From the NCBI RefSeq assembly GCF_028656935.1, contig NZ_JAMDGZ010000031.1, forward strand, positions 1 to 63,398: DNA of 63,398 bases, read 5' to 3'. This DNA comes from Pseudomonas rubra (GTDB taxonomy: Bacteria > Pseudomonadota > Gammaproteobacteria > Pseudomonadales > Pseudomonadaceae). Position 1 is the stretch's first letter. The number at the start of each line of letters is the position of its first letter. Below are positions 7,919 through 16,683 of this stretch, in pieces. The notes under the pieces are model-generated. The model was not told where the DNA came from, searched no databases, and was given only the letters and a program-made list of their open reading frames with translations. The position numbers and the translations under genes are program-made.

Positions 7919-8419
7919 ATGTCGCGCGATCGCGAACATCTTTTGGCTACCTTCATGGAAAACCGCGAAGCGCTGCAGGCTTACCTGGTGCGCCAGTTCG
8001 GCAATGCCAACGTGGCCGAAGACCTGGCCCAGGAGACCTGGCTGCGGGTCGCCAGCCGCAAGCTGGGCGAGCAGATCGGCAATCCGCGCGCGTATATCTT
8101 TCGCATCGCCCGTAACCTGGGCATGGACCTGCGCCGCCGCGAGGCGCTGGGCATCGAGGTGCAGGCCGACCCGGTGGTGGTCGAGCTGGTCGCTGACGCC
8201 AGGGTCGATCCGCTGCGTGAAGCCGAGATGAGCCGTGAGCTGCAACGCCTGATGCAGGTGGTGGCCGAGCTGCCGGCACGCTGTCGCGAAGTGTTCCTGT
8301 TGTGCCGGGTCGAAGGCCTGGATCACCAGCAGGTTGCCGAGCGCTTGAACATTTCCAAGAGCACGGTGGTCTCGCAGATGGTCAAGGCCATGCAGCGCAT
8401 CGAGAAAGCAATGCAATGA
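7919..8419 (+). CDS. FecI-type ECF sigma factor (iron starvation sigma)
   Basis: The 166-residue product has sigma region 2 (AEDLAQETWLRVASRK and PRAYIFRIARNLGMDLRRR) and region 4 (ELPARCREVFLLCRVEGL, then HQQVAERLNISKSTVVSQM). Such sigma factors direct RNA polymerase to the promoter of one ferric-siderophore receptor when that receptor signals through FecR. The stop codon overlaps the ATG of the FecR gene by two bases (ATGA). The ATG at 7919 was chosen because it follows AGGA and gives a normal length. An upstream in-frame ATG at 7868 has no supporting site. Confidence 0.88.
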   Translation: MSRDREHLLATFMENREALQAYLVRQFGNANVAEDLAQETWLRVASRKLGEQIGNPRAYIFRIARNLGMDLRRREALGIEVQADPVVVELVADARVDPLREAEMSRELQRLMQVVAELPARCREVFLLCRVEGLDHQQVAERLNISKSTVVSQMVKAMQRIEKAMQ

Positions 8420-9354
8420 CCGAACCCGACTCGCAGACTCCCCTGGACCAGGCGCTGGAATGGTGCGTGCGCCTGCAGGATGCCGGCGTCAGTGAGGCCG
8501 AGCGCGAGGCGTTTGCCCGCTGGCTCGGCGCCGATCGCCGCCATCCGCCGGCCTGGCAGCGCGCGCAGCAGGTGTGGCAGGCATCAGGTGCGGCGGGCCA
8601 GGCCTATGTCGCCACGCGCAGCGTGCCCCGGCGCCGTTCATCCCGGCGGCGCTGGGTAAGCCTTGCGAGCGCCGCCGCGGTCCTCATGGCGGTGGCCGTA
8701 TTCACGCTGTCGCCAGCGCGCTGGGCGGATTACCGCACCGAGGTGGCCCAGGTGCGCAGCTGGACGCTGGAAGACGGCTCGATCGTGCAACTGGCGCCGC
8801 AGTCGGCGCTGGATGTGCGTTTCAGCGAGGGCGAGCGGCGCATTTATCTGTACCGGGGCGAGGCCTGGTTCAAGGTGGCCAGCAACCCGGCCCGGCCGTT
8901 CGTTGTTGAGGCTGCGCAAGGCTCTGTGCGTGCGCTGGGCACCGCCTTTGATGTGCGCCTGGCGGGCGATGGCGCCGAGGTGACGGTGACCGAGCATGCG
9001 GTGCGGGTCAGCCAGGCCGGGCAGCAGGCCGAGGCGCGCGAGGGGCAGGCGCTGCACTACGACGCCCGCGGTGTTGGCCCGCTGCGCAGTGTCGACCTCG
9101 GCCAGCAACTGGCCTGGCGCGAGCAGCGCCTGGCCTTTCGTGACGAGCCGCTGGCACAGGTGCTCGAACGGCTGCAGCCGTACTCGCGCGCGCAGTTGCT
9201 GCTGAGCGACGCGAGCCTGGGCCAGTTGCGGGTAACGGCTGCCGTGCAGGCGCGCGAGGTCGATGCAGCGCTGCAAAGCCTGCAGGTCATCCTGCCGATC
9301 CGGGTCACCCGCATCGGCCCGTGGTTGACGCTGGTGCGGGCCCGGGCGCAGTGA
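8416..9354 (+). CDS. FecR-family anti-sigma factor / signal transducer
   Basis: This 312-residue protein has an N-terminal DUF4880-type region ending in ARWLGADRRHPPAW. One membrane helix lies at about residues 81-99, followed by the periplasmic FecR domain (LEDGSIVQLAPQSALDVRF, GEAWFKVASNPARPFVVEA) and a C-terminal STN-like fold. FecR proteins bind the sigma factor in the cytoplasm and read the state of the outer-membrane receptor in the periplasm. The ATG overlaps the sigma stop. The cognate receptor follows 114 bases downstream. Confidence 0.9.
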   Translation: MTEPDSQTPLDQALEWCVRLQDAGVSEAEREAFARWLGADRRHPPAWQRAQQVWQASGAAGQAYVATRSVPRRRSSRRRWVSLASAAAVLMAVAVFTLSPARWADYRTEVAQVRSWTLEDGSIVQLAPQSALDVRFSEGERRIYLYRGEAWFKVASNPARPFVVEAAQGSVRALGTAFDVRLAGDGAEVTVTEHAVRVSQAGQQAEAREGQALHYDARGVGPLRSVDLGQQLAWREQRLAFRDEPLAQVLERLQPYSRAQLLLSDASLGQLRVTAAVQAREVDAALQSLQVILPIRVTRIGPWLTLVRARAQ

Positions 9355-9468
9355 TCGAAAATTATTTCACCTAGGCCGTCGTTGTCTTTGCTCACTGGTC
9401 CGTCATAAGTCTTGATCGCAAACGCGAATGAGTTGCGAATACTGCCATCACGACGGATTAGAGATCGA

Positions 9469-12021
9469 ATGCCCACGCCTTTCGCACGTCCCCACCCGAG
9501 TCGTCCTTGCGCCATGCGCCTCAAGCCCCTGCTGCTGGCCAGCGCCATTGGCTGCGTATCTGCCCTCGGTGCCTGGCCCCAGGCCCAGGCCGCCAGCAGC
9601 AGCCAGGCGCAGACCCGCACCTACGCAATCGGCGCCCAGCCGCTGGAAAGCGCGATCCTGCAATGGTCGGCCAGCAGCGGTATTCAGCTGTTCGTCGATG
9701 GCGCGCTGACCCGCGGCAAGACCAGCAGCGCCGTGCACGGCGAGTACACCGCCAGCGCTGCGCTGCAGCAGCTGCTGGCAGGCACCGGCTTGAGCTTCGT
9801 ACTTGCCGAGGGCAATCGCGCCTACCTGCAGCAACGTCGTGATGGCGAGGCTGCCGTAGAGTTGGGGGCCACCACCATTCAGGGCCAGGGCCTGGGCGCA
9901 CTCAGCGAGAACAGCGGTTCATACATCACCGGTGCCACTAGCGTCGGCAGCAAGGTCGCGCAATCGCTCAAAGAGGTGCCGCACTCGGTGTCGGTGGTGA
10001 CGCGTCAGCGTATCGAGGACCAGAACCTCACCACCCTGACCGACGCGCTGGACAAGACCACCGGGGTCACCCTGCAGAAGAACGGCGCCGCAGGTTCGTC
10101 GCTGGGCAACGATACCAACTTCTTCTCCCGCGGCTTCGCGGTGTCGAACATCCAGTTCGACGGCGGCGCGCCGATGGACACCTCGATCTCCGGCTACGGG
10201 TCGATCAGCCAGCTGGACCTGGCCCAATACGACCACGTGGAATTTCTGCGCGGTGTCGACGGCCTGTACTCGGGCAGCGGCAACCCCGGCGGCACCATCA
10301 ACCTGGTGCGCAAGCGCGCCCTGGACCACAACCAGCTGAAGTTCTCCGCCTCTGCCGGCAGCTGGGACACCTACCGCAGCGAACTCGACGTCACCGGCCC
10401 GCTCAATGACGCCGGCAACGTCCGCGGCAGGGCAGGGATGGCCTATCAGAACAACAGGTTCTTCTACGATGTGGCCAACATGGAAAAGCACCTGTACTAC
10501 GGTTCGCTGGAGTTCGACCTGAGCCCGGACACCCTGCTCACCGTTGGCGCCAGTTACCAGGAGAACGAAGGCATCCCCAACTTCGGCGGCCTGCCGCGCT
10601 ACAAGAACGGTGATGATATCGGCCTGTCGCGTGACACGGCGTACCTCGCCTCCTGGGGCTCGGTCCAGGAAAAAACCAGGCAGGCGTACCTCAAGCTTGA
10701 CCACAATTTCAACGAAGACTGGCTGTGGACCACCGACCTCACCTGGATGGACATGGACCGCGACGGCAACTCGCTGTTCGCCAACGGCGCGGTAGACCCG
10801 ATCACCCACAAGGGCACGACCTGGTTGAACTTCCCGGCCAAGACCGGCCTTGAGCGCAAGGGCATAAACAGCTACCTCAAGGGCGGCTTCGAGTTGTTCG
10901 ACCTGCACCACGACGTGCTGGTGGGGGCTGACTATTCCACCGCCGATGGCTACACGGTGCAGCGCTGGGGCCTGCTCAACGGCACTGCGCTCGATATCTT
11001 CAACCCGGTGCAGCCGCTCGACCCGGGCAGCACGCCGAACAAGACCGACGACAACACCACCGAAAAATATGGCTACTACGGCATGACCCGGCTGTCGTTG
11101 AACGAGCGCACCAAGTTGATCCTGGGCGCCCGGGTGTCTACCTACAAGTACCGCGACCTGGAAGTGTTCTTCGACGACTTCGGCAATGTCCTGGATGACC
11201 CGGCACCCTACAAACGCCGGTTCAAGGAACAGGGCGTGACCACACCCTATGCCGGCCTGATCTACGACCTGACGCCGAACTGGAGCACCTACGTCAGCTA
11301 TGCCGAGACCTACAAGCCGCAGTTCCTGCAAGTGGCCTATCCGAACCAGGCACTGGATGCCGCCACGGCGAAAAACTACGAGGTGGGCCTCAAGGGCTTG
11401 CTGTTTGACGACAAGGTCAACACCAGCTTCGCCATCTACCGTATTGAGCAGCAAGGCGCGGCCATTGCCGATCCGCGTTACCCGCAGACCTACGGAGCCA
11501 ACAACTGCTGCTTCCTGAGCCAGGGTGAAGTTGTCAGCGAAGGCTTTGATGCTGAAATCAGCGGTGAACTGCTCACCGGCCTCGACCTGTTTACCGGCTA
11601 CACCTACAACCACACCGTCGACAAAGCCAACGATGAGACGCGCGCCATCTACTCGGCGGTTACCCCCAAGCACCTGTTCAAATTCTGGGGTACCTACCGC
11701 TTGCCGGGCGATCTGGAGAAATGGAAAGTCGGCCTGGGCGTCACTGCCCAGAGCAACAATGGCCGCAGCGGCACGGTGAACCCGTACAACCCGGCCACTG
11801 GCCGTTACGACGGCGATGCCGAAGCGTTCACCTTCAACCAGGCGGGTTATGCCATCTGGGCCTCGAGCCTGGAGTACCAGATCGACAAGCACTGGTCGGC
11901 AATCGCCAACGCCAACAACCTCTTCGACAAGAAGTACTACCAGACCGTCGGCACCTCGGCCAATGGCAACTTCTACGGCGAACCACGCAATTTCACCCTG
12001 ACTGTGCGCGCTACCTATTGA
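9469..12021 (+). CDS. TonB-dependent siderophore receptor with STN signalling domain (FhuE/FpvA-like)
   Basis: The 850-residue precursor has a signal peptide ending near QAQAA. An STN domain follows (AIGAQPLESAILQWSASSG), then a plug domain (QSLKEVPHSVSVVTRQRI, FSRGFAVSNIQFDG) and a 22-strand barrel ending in RATY. Such receptors import a ferric siderophore with TonB energy. The STN domain passes the signal to FecR. The plug and barrel resemble FhuE/FpvA-type hydroxamate or pyoverdine receptors, but the ligand cannot be fixed from sequence. The ATG at 9469 was chosen because the signal peptide lies just downstream of it. An upstream in-frame start at 9412 is possible. Confidence 0.88.
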   Translation: MPTPFARPHPSRPCAMRLKPLLLASAIGCVSALGAWPQAQAASSSQAQTRTYAIGAQPLESAILQWSASSGIQLFVDGALTRGKTSSAVHGEYTASAALQQLLAGTGLSFVLAEGNRAYLQQRRDGEAAVELGATTIQGQGLGALSENSGSYITGATSVGSKVAQSLKEVPHSVSVVTRQRIEDQNLTTLTDALDKTTGVTLQKNGAAGSSLGNDTNFFSRGFAVSNIQFDGGAPMDTSISGYGSISQLDLAQYDHVEFLRGVDGLYSGSGNPGGTINLVRKRALDHNQLKFSASAGSWDTYRSELDVTGPLNDAGNVRGRAGMAYQNNRFFYDVANMEKHLYYGSLEFDLSPDTLLTVGASYQENEGIPNFGGLPRYKNGDDIGLSRDTAYLASWGSVQEKTRQAYLKLDHNFNEDWLWTTDLTWMDMDRDGNSLFANGAVDPITHKGTTWLNFPAKTGLERKGINSYLKGGFELFDLHHDVLVGADYSTADGYTVQRWGLLNGTALDIFNPVQPLDPGSTPNKTDDNTTEKYGYYGMTRLSLNERTKLILGARVSTYKYRDLEVFFDDFGNVLDDPAPYKRRFKEQGVTTPYAGLIYDLTPNWSTYVSYAETYKPQFLQVAYPNQALDAATAKNYEVGLKGLLFDDKVNTSFAIYRIEQQGAAIADPRYPQTYGANNCCFLSQGEVVSEGFDAEISGELLTGLDLFTGYTYNHTVDKANDETRAIYSAVTPKHLFKFWGTYRLPGDLEKWKVGLGVTAQSNNGRSGTVNPYNPATGRYDGDAEAFTFNQAGYAIWASSLEYQIDKHWSAIANANNLFDKKYYQTVGTSANGNFYGEPRNFTLTVRATY

Positions 12022-12099
12022 TTACGAGCAGTGGGAGATTCGATGGTTCATAGAAAGGCCTCAGATAACTTTCGATTGTTTGGTGCACACAGATCCCTT

Positions 12100-12204
12100 G
12101 TGGGAGCCGGCGTTGCCGGCGATGAGGCCGGTACAGCCAGCACATTAGGTGTTGCCTGGATTACGACCGCTGCGCGCTCGATCGCCGGCAAGGCCGGCTC
12201 CCAC
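12100..12204. repeat. REPIN copy A (paired REP, 105 bp)
   Basis: The left arm begins GTGGGAGCCGGCGTTGCCGG and the right arm ends CCGGCAAGGCCGGCTCCCAC. Over 24 bases the arms are reverse complements with one mismatch. The inner sequence GATGAGGCCGGTACAGCCAG and the block CGCGCTCGATCG recur in copies at 47891-47995 and 63041-63125. It sits between the convergent receptor and EamA genes. Such paired REPs are spread by RAYT transposases, and none is in this window. Confidence 0.85.
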
Positions 12205-12286
12205 ATTTGTTGCAACGTGCCATGGCCTGTTAGAGCGGCGTTGTTAGCTTTGGTGCAAGGCAAGAGATCGTATCGCGGGGCTGGCG

Positions 12287-13183
12287 TCATAGTGGGTGGC
12301 GGTCTTGTGTTTTGATCAGCGCAGCAACAATGCGCTGCCCATACAGGCCGACAGCCAACCCCGAAACGATCAGCACCACGGCGAGGATTTTGTTGGGTGA
12401 CAGGCTTTCGTTGAAAATCAACACCGAACCCAGCAGCCCGAACACCGGCACCAGCAACGACAAGGGCGCGACGGTGGACACCGGGTAGCGTTTGAGCAGT
12501 GAGTTCCATACCCAGTAGCCGAACAAGGTGTTGGGGTACACCTGGAACAGGATCGACAGCACGGCGCGGTAGTCGAGCTGGTGGACCAGGGCGCTGTAAC
12601 CGGCCACGCCGTTCACGGCGTAGTCGAGGGCGAACAGGGGGATGGGCGAAAAGGCGCTGGACCACACCAGAAACGCGAACACCTGGGTGGTCCTGGCTTT
12701 TTTGATGATCACGTTGGCCACGCTCCAGGCCAAGGCCCCCAGCAGCACCAGGGCCAGGCCGAGGGTGGTGACGGTTCCATCGACGATGGAGAGGATGCTC
12801 AGCAGGCCACCCAGGGCAATGCCCATGCCTGCCAGCTGGTAGCGGGTCAGCGCTTCCTTGAACAGCCATGCACCGAGCAAAATGGTGAAGAACGCACTGA
12901 ACTGCAGCACCAGCGATGCGATGCCGGCAGACAGGCCCGACTGGATACCCAGGTTGACCACACCCCATAAGCCGATGCCGAACACCAGCCCGTAACCGAT
13001 GATGTAGCGCCACGGCACATCAGGTTTGGCGATGAACAAGATTGCCGGCAGGGCGCACAGGGTGAAGCGGATGCCGGCGAGTATCAGCGGGTCGACGCTG
13101 GTCAGCCCCAGTTTGATCACCGAGAAGTTCACGCCCCAGATGGCGGTGATAAAGATCGCGAGTAGAAGGTGGCGGGTTTTCAT
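12287..13183 (-). CDS. EamA-family DMT exporter
   Basis: This 298-residue protein has about ten hydrophobic segments and two EamA repeats. The first begins LLLAIFITAIWGVNFSVIKL and the second LALVLLGALAWSVANVIIKK. Members export metabolites or amino acids across the inner membrane. The substrate is unknown. The ATG at 13183 overlaps the stop of the MFS gene (ATGA), so the two form one operon transcribed leftward and divergent from an HxlR-type regulator. It is a clear paralogue of the exporter at 15713-16588. Confidence 0.88.
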   Translation of the reverse strand: MKTRHLLLAIFITAIWGVNFSVIKLGLTSVDPLILAGIRFTLCALPAILFIAKPDVPWRYIIGYGLVFGIGLWGVVNLGIQSGLSAGIASLVLQFSAFFTILLGAWLFKEALTRYQLAGMGIALGGLLSILSIVDGTVTTLGLALVLLGALAWSVANVIIKKARTTQVFAFLVWSSAFSPIPLFALDYAVNGVAGYSALVHQLDYRAVLSILFQVYPNTLFGYWVWNSLLKRYPVSTVAPLSLLVPVFGLLGSVLIFNESLSPNKILAVVLIVSGLAVGLYGQRIVAALIKTQDRHPL

Positions 13184-14430
13184 CGGGCGCTTCCTTGACC
13201 GGGTGTAGAGACACGCATCGAGAGTAACCACAGCAGGAGCGCCGTCGCGCTGATCAACGCCCCCAGCAGGCTGACCGCATTCCAGCCCCACAGCGCATAA
13301 ACCTGGGTCGCAGCAGCGGCGCCCAGGGCGCTGCCCACCGAGTAGAAGCACATGTAGGCGCCGACCATGCGGCTTTGGGCATCGGGCCGGGCGGCAAAGA
13401 TCAGGCTCTGGTTGGTTACGTGCACCGCTTGTACCGCGAAGTCGAGGACGATGACCCCGAACACCAGGGCGAGCAGCGAGCTCTGGGCATAGCTGATGGG
13501 CAGCCACGACAGGGTCAGGAGCAGCAGCGAAATGCCTGTCACCCGTTGCCCCAAGCCCTGGTCGGCCCAGCGCCCGGAACGTCTGGCCGCCAGCGCCCCG
13601 GCGACGCCGGCCAGGCCGAACAGGCCGATGGCGGTGTGCGAAAGCGACAGGGGCGGGGCGCTCAAGGGCAGGACCATGGCGGTCCACAGCACGGAAAAAG
13701 CAGCAAAGATCAGCAAGGCCAGCACGCCTCTGAGGCGCAATACAGGTTCCGTGAGGTACAGCATGAACAGCGAGCGAATCAGCGCCGGATAGCTGTGTTG
13801 GCGGTGTGATGATTCAGCAGTAGGAAGCACTTTGCAGAACACCGCAGCGATGACCAGCATCAACCCGGCAGACACGAAGTACACCGCCCGCCAGCCCGCC
13901 AGGTCGGCGATCAGCCCGGAGGTAAAGCGCGCCAGCAAAATGCCCAGGACAATCCCGCTGGTCACGCTGCCAACCGCTTGCCCTCGTTGCGACGGCGTTG
14001 CCAGCACCGCGGCATAGGCCACCAGCACTTGCACCACCACGGCCAGCAGGCCGACGGTGACCATGGCGCTCAGCAGGGTCAGCCACTGCTGCGCGGCGCC
14101 AACCGCGGCCAAGGCCAGTGCCGACAACAGCACCTGAGTCAACACCAGCCATTTGCGGTTCAACAAGTCGCCAAGCGGCACGATGAACAGTAAGCCGATG
14201 GCGTAACCCACCTGGGTCGCCGTCACCACCACGCCGATCATCGACGCGTCCACGTTCAGGCTGTGGGCCATGGAATCGAGCAGGGGTTGGGCGAAGTAGA
14301 CGTTGGCGACGGCCAGGGCGCAGGTGATCGAGAGCAATAACGTGAGGGAAGGCGAAAGCCCTGGGGTGCGCGCTGCAGTGCGCCCATGCCTGGGCAACGC
14401 TTGGGCGGCTGACTCGGCATCTGCTGTCAT
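13180..14430 (-). CDS. MFS transporter
   Basis: This 416-residue protein has twelve predicted membrane helices. It carries the MFS loop motif between helices 2 and 3 (PLGDLLNRKWLVL) and the helix 5 region GSVTSGIVLGILLARF, typical of drug/H+ or nucleoside and sugar exporters. It is the first gene of a two-gene operon with the EamA exporter and is divergent from an HxlR regulator. The arrangement suggests inducible export of a toxic compound. The start ATG at 14430 follows AGAGG. The substrate is unknown. Confidence 0.88.
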   Translation of the reverse strand: MTADAESAAQALPRHGRTAARTPGLSPSLTLLLSITCALAVANVYFAQPLLDSMAHSLNVDASMIGVVVTATQVGYAIGLLFIVPLGDLLNRKWLVLTQVLLSALALAAVGAAQQWLTLLSAMVTVGLLAVVVQVLVAYAAVLATPSQRGQAVGSVTSGIVLGILLARFTSGLIADLAGWRAVYFVSAGLMLVIAAVFCKVLPTAESSHRQHSYPALIRSLFMLYLTEPVLRLRGVLALLIFAAFSVLWTAMVLPLSAPPLSLSHTAIGLFGLAGVAGALAARRSGRWADQGLGQRVTGISLLLLTLSWLPISYAQSSLLALVFGVIVLDFAVQAVHVTNQSLIFAARPDAQSRMVGAYMCFYSVGSALGAAAATQVYALWGWNAVSLLGALISATALLLWLLSMRVSTPGQGSAR

Positions 14431-14452
14431 GTGAGCCTCTGTGGGTTAAACT

Positions 14453-14501
14453 GGTTTCAATTAAAAACTTGTTTCGATTGTTGTCGAATAAGGTTTCAAA
14501 T
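14453..14501. promoter_or_regulatory. Repeated GTTTCAATT motifs in divergent HxlR/MFS promoter region
   Basis: Three related motifs occur: GTTTCAATT (14454-14462), GTTTCGATT (14471-14479) and GTTTCAAAT (14493-14501). They lie between the divergent MFS and HxlR-like genes, where a regulator would control both. HxlR-family proteins usually bind near such divergent promoters. The role is an inference from position. Confidence 0.4.
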
Positions 14502-14542
14502 TGCAACCAGATTTCACCGTCGTCATTCAAGAGGCCCATACC

Positions 14543-15001
14543 ATGGTGGAAGACACTGCAGCGCAAAACCGCGAATGCCCGGTGGCAAGAGCATTGGAGG
14601 TTATTGGCGATCGTTGGTCATTGATGATCGTTCGCGACGCATTTGACGATACTCGCCGCTTCAGCGAGTTCCAGAAGAGCCTCGGGGTGGCCAAGAACAT
14701 TCTTGCCTCCCGGCTCAAGGCTCTGGTTGAAGTGGGGGTGTTCGACGTGCAGCCGGCGTCCGATGGCAGCGCCTACAAGGAATACGTCCTGACGGACAAA
14801 GGCCGTGAAATTTTCCCGCTGGTGATCAGCCTGCGCCAGTGGGGCGAGCGCTACCTGTTCGAGCTCGGCGAGACGCGCTCGCAGCTGTTGGACAACACCT
14901 GCGGCCAGCCGCTGATGCCGCTCCAGGTGCGCTCCTCAAACGGGCAAGTGCTGGGGCCGGCTGATTGCCATCGGGTTCGGCGGGTAGCCGGGAAGGGCTG
15001 A
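14543..15001 (+). CDS. HxlR-family transcriptional regulator
   Basis: This 152-residue protein has the HxlR-type winged-helix signature. The start ECPVARALEVIGDRWSLMIV carries the typical N-terminal Cys, and FSEFQKSLGVAKNILASRLK is the recognition region. YVLTDKGREIFPLV forms the wing. It probably controls the divergent MFS-EamA operon. The ATG at 14543 fits the family start. A TTG at 14501 would add 14 residues that lie within the promoter repeats. Confidence 0.88.
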   Translation: MVEDTAAQNRECPVARALEVIGDRWSLMIVRDAFDDTRRFSEFQKSLGVAKNILASRLKALVEVGVFDVQPASDGSAYKEYVLTDKGREIFPLVISLRQWGERYLFELGETRSQLLDNTCGQPLMPLQVRSSNGQVLGPADCHRVRRVAGKG

Positions 15002-15113
15002 TCCGGCCACTGCTGTTCAATCCATCGTAAGATGACAGCGCAGCCTGGCCGGTCCAGGTGCTGCGTTATAGACGAAGGGCATTTCAAGCCCTCTTTTTTT
15101 GCTGGGGCGATGG

Positions 15114-15716
15114 ATGAAACAAGGGCGAGTGTGGGCGCTGATGCTGGCGGTGGGAGTCTTGGCCGGGTGTGCTACCGCGCCACCACGGGATCAGAACAAT
15201 CTGTGCAATATCTACCGTGAGTACCCGGACTGGTACGAAGATTCGCTGAAGATGCAGCAGCAGTTCGGTACGCCGCAGCATGTGGCGATGGCGATCATGA
15301 AGCAGGAAAGCAGCTTCGTCTCCGATGCGCTGCCGCCCCGTGATTACCTGCTGTGGGTAATCCCTTGGGGTCGGGTCAGTTCCGCCTACGGTTATGCACA
15401 GGCCCAGGACCCGGTCTGGGGCGAGTACAAGAGCGGTACCGGCAATGGTGGTTCGCGGGACAACTTCGATGACGCGATCATGTTCATCGGCTGGTACACC
15501 GCCGGTACCCAGCGCCAGTTGGGGATCTCCAAGTGGGATGTGTACAACCAGTACCTGGCCTACCACGAAGGGCGCGGCGGTTTCAGTCGTGGGACCTATC
15601 GCAACAAGCCGTGGCTGATGCAGGTGGCGCGCAAGGTGGAGGCGCAGTCCCGAGTCTACGGTGCCCAGCTCAAGGTATGTCGCCAGGAGCTGGAGGATGA
15701 TCGCGGCTGGTTCTAG
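15114..15716 (+). CDS. Lytic-transglycosylase-like (SLT fold) lipoprotein
   Basis: This 200-residue lipoprotein precursor has a short signal peptide with lipobox LAGC and the lipid-modified Cys at residue 19. AMAIMKQESSF, with Glu65, matches the catalytic Glu-Ser motif of SLT-type lytic transglycosylases, and SSAYGYAQ and YLAYHEGRGGF resemble later family motifs. It may cut peptidoglycan at the outer membrane. The ATG at 15114 follows GGGGCGATGG and places the lipobox correctly. Its stop (TAG) overlaps the convergent exporter's stop in a shared CTAG. Confidence 0.8.
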   Translation: MKQGRVWALMLAVGVLAGCATAPPRDQNNLCNIYREYPDWYEDSLKMQQQFGTPQHVAMAIMKQESSFVSDALPPRDYLLWVIPWGRVSSAYGYAQAQDPVWGEYKSGTGNGGSRDNFDDAIMFIGWYTAGTQRQLGISKWDVYNQYLAYHEGRGGFSRGTYRNKPWLMQVARKVEAQSRVYGAQLKVCRQELEDDRGWF

Positions 15717-16588
15717 TTGGCTCGGCGCAGCAGCGGGCGGGTCTTGACCAGCCCCGCTGCAAGTGCCGCCAGAATCAAGGCGATGGCCATGCCCTCGGGC
15801 AGGTCGATGTGGTGGCCGAGCATGACTATTGAGCCGGCGATGCCGAATATCGGAATCAGCAACGACAGCGGCGCGATGGTTGAAACCGGATACTCGCGCA
15901 ACAACAGGTTCCAGCCCCAGTAACAGAAGTGTGTCGCCGCGTAGACCTGGAACAACAGCGATAACAGCGCGATGCCGTCAACGTGGTTGGCCAGGGCGGT
16001 GAACGGCGCGGTGCCATGGCTGAGCCAGGTGAGCAGCAGCAAGGGAACGGGCGGAAACAGGCTTGCCCACACCACAAAGGCAAACATTTCACGTACTTTC
16101 GAGCGTTTGATGATGACGTTGCCCAGGCTCCAGCTGAAGGCGCTGACCAGCAAGACGCTGTAACCCACAGTCGTCGCCTGGCCGGGGCTGTTGGCAATAA
16201 TGCAGATCAAACCCAGGGCGGCGAGTACAACGCCAACGCACTGGCCAAGGCTCATGCCTTCGCGAAATAGCACCATACCCCAACCCAAGGTGAAGAAGGC
16301 ACTGAACTGGATCAGCAGGGCAGCGGTGCCGGGTGGCACGCCCAAGGTGATCCCCAGGTTGATCAGCGCCCACATCGCCACGCCGAAGATCAGGCCGTAG
16401 GCGGCCAGCCAGCCCAGGGCCACGGGCGGGCGTTTGATGAAGAATACCCAGGGCAGGGCGGCCAGGGTAAAGCGCAGGGCGGTGAGCAACAGCGGATCGA
16501 TCTCGGCCAGGGCCAGTGTGCTGATGGGGAAGTTCAGGCCCCAGACGGCTGTCACGAATACGGCGAGCAGCAGGTGTTTTCGTTGCAT
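15713..16588 (-). CDS. EamA-family DMT exporter (paralogue of the 12287 gene)
   Basis: This 291-residue protein has about ten membrane segments and two EamA repeats. Its start, QRKHLLLAVFVTAVWGLNFP, and later blocks such as YPVSTIAPLSLLIPIFGIAG closely match the exporter at 12287-13183, so the two are paralogues. Its probable regulator is the divergent AraC-type protein at 16684. The ATG at 16588 starts the first helix directly, and an upstream frame adds 14 residues without support. The substrate is unknown. Confidence 0.87.
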   Translation of the reverse strand: MQRKHLLLAVFVTAVWGLNFPISTLALAEIDPLLLTALRFTLAALPWVFFIKRPPVALGWLAAYGLIFGVAMWALINLGITLGVPPGTAALLIQFSAFFTLGWGMVLFREGMSLGQCVGVVLAALGLICIIANSPGQATTVGYSVLLVSAFSWSLGNVIIKRSKVREMFAFVVWASLFPPVPLLLLTWLSHGTAPFTALANHVDGIALLSLLFQVYAATHFCYWGWNLLLREYPVSTIAPLSLLIPIFGIAGSIVMLGHHIDLPEGMAIALILAALAAGLVKTRPLLRRAN

Positions 16589-16683
16589 GGTGTTGTTATC
16601 CACAGGCGGGCAGGGCGCAACTATGCGCAATGTAGGTGTTGGCCCGCTTGCGCTATCGGGTCTCGGGTCGTTAGATTCGGGCC

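Noticed and set aside
9919..11892. A long open frame of about 650 codons on the minus strand opposite the TonB receptor
   Set aside because: High-GC DNA leaves long open frames opposite real genes. The translation has no family pattern, and the plus-strand receptor is clear.
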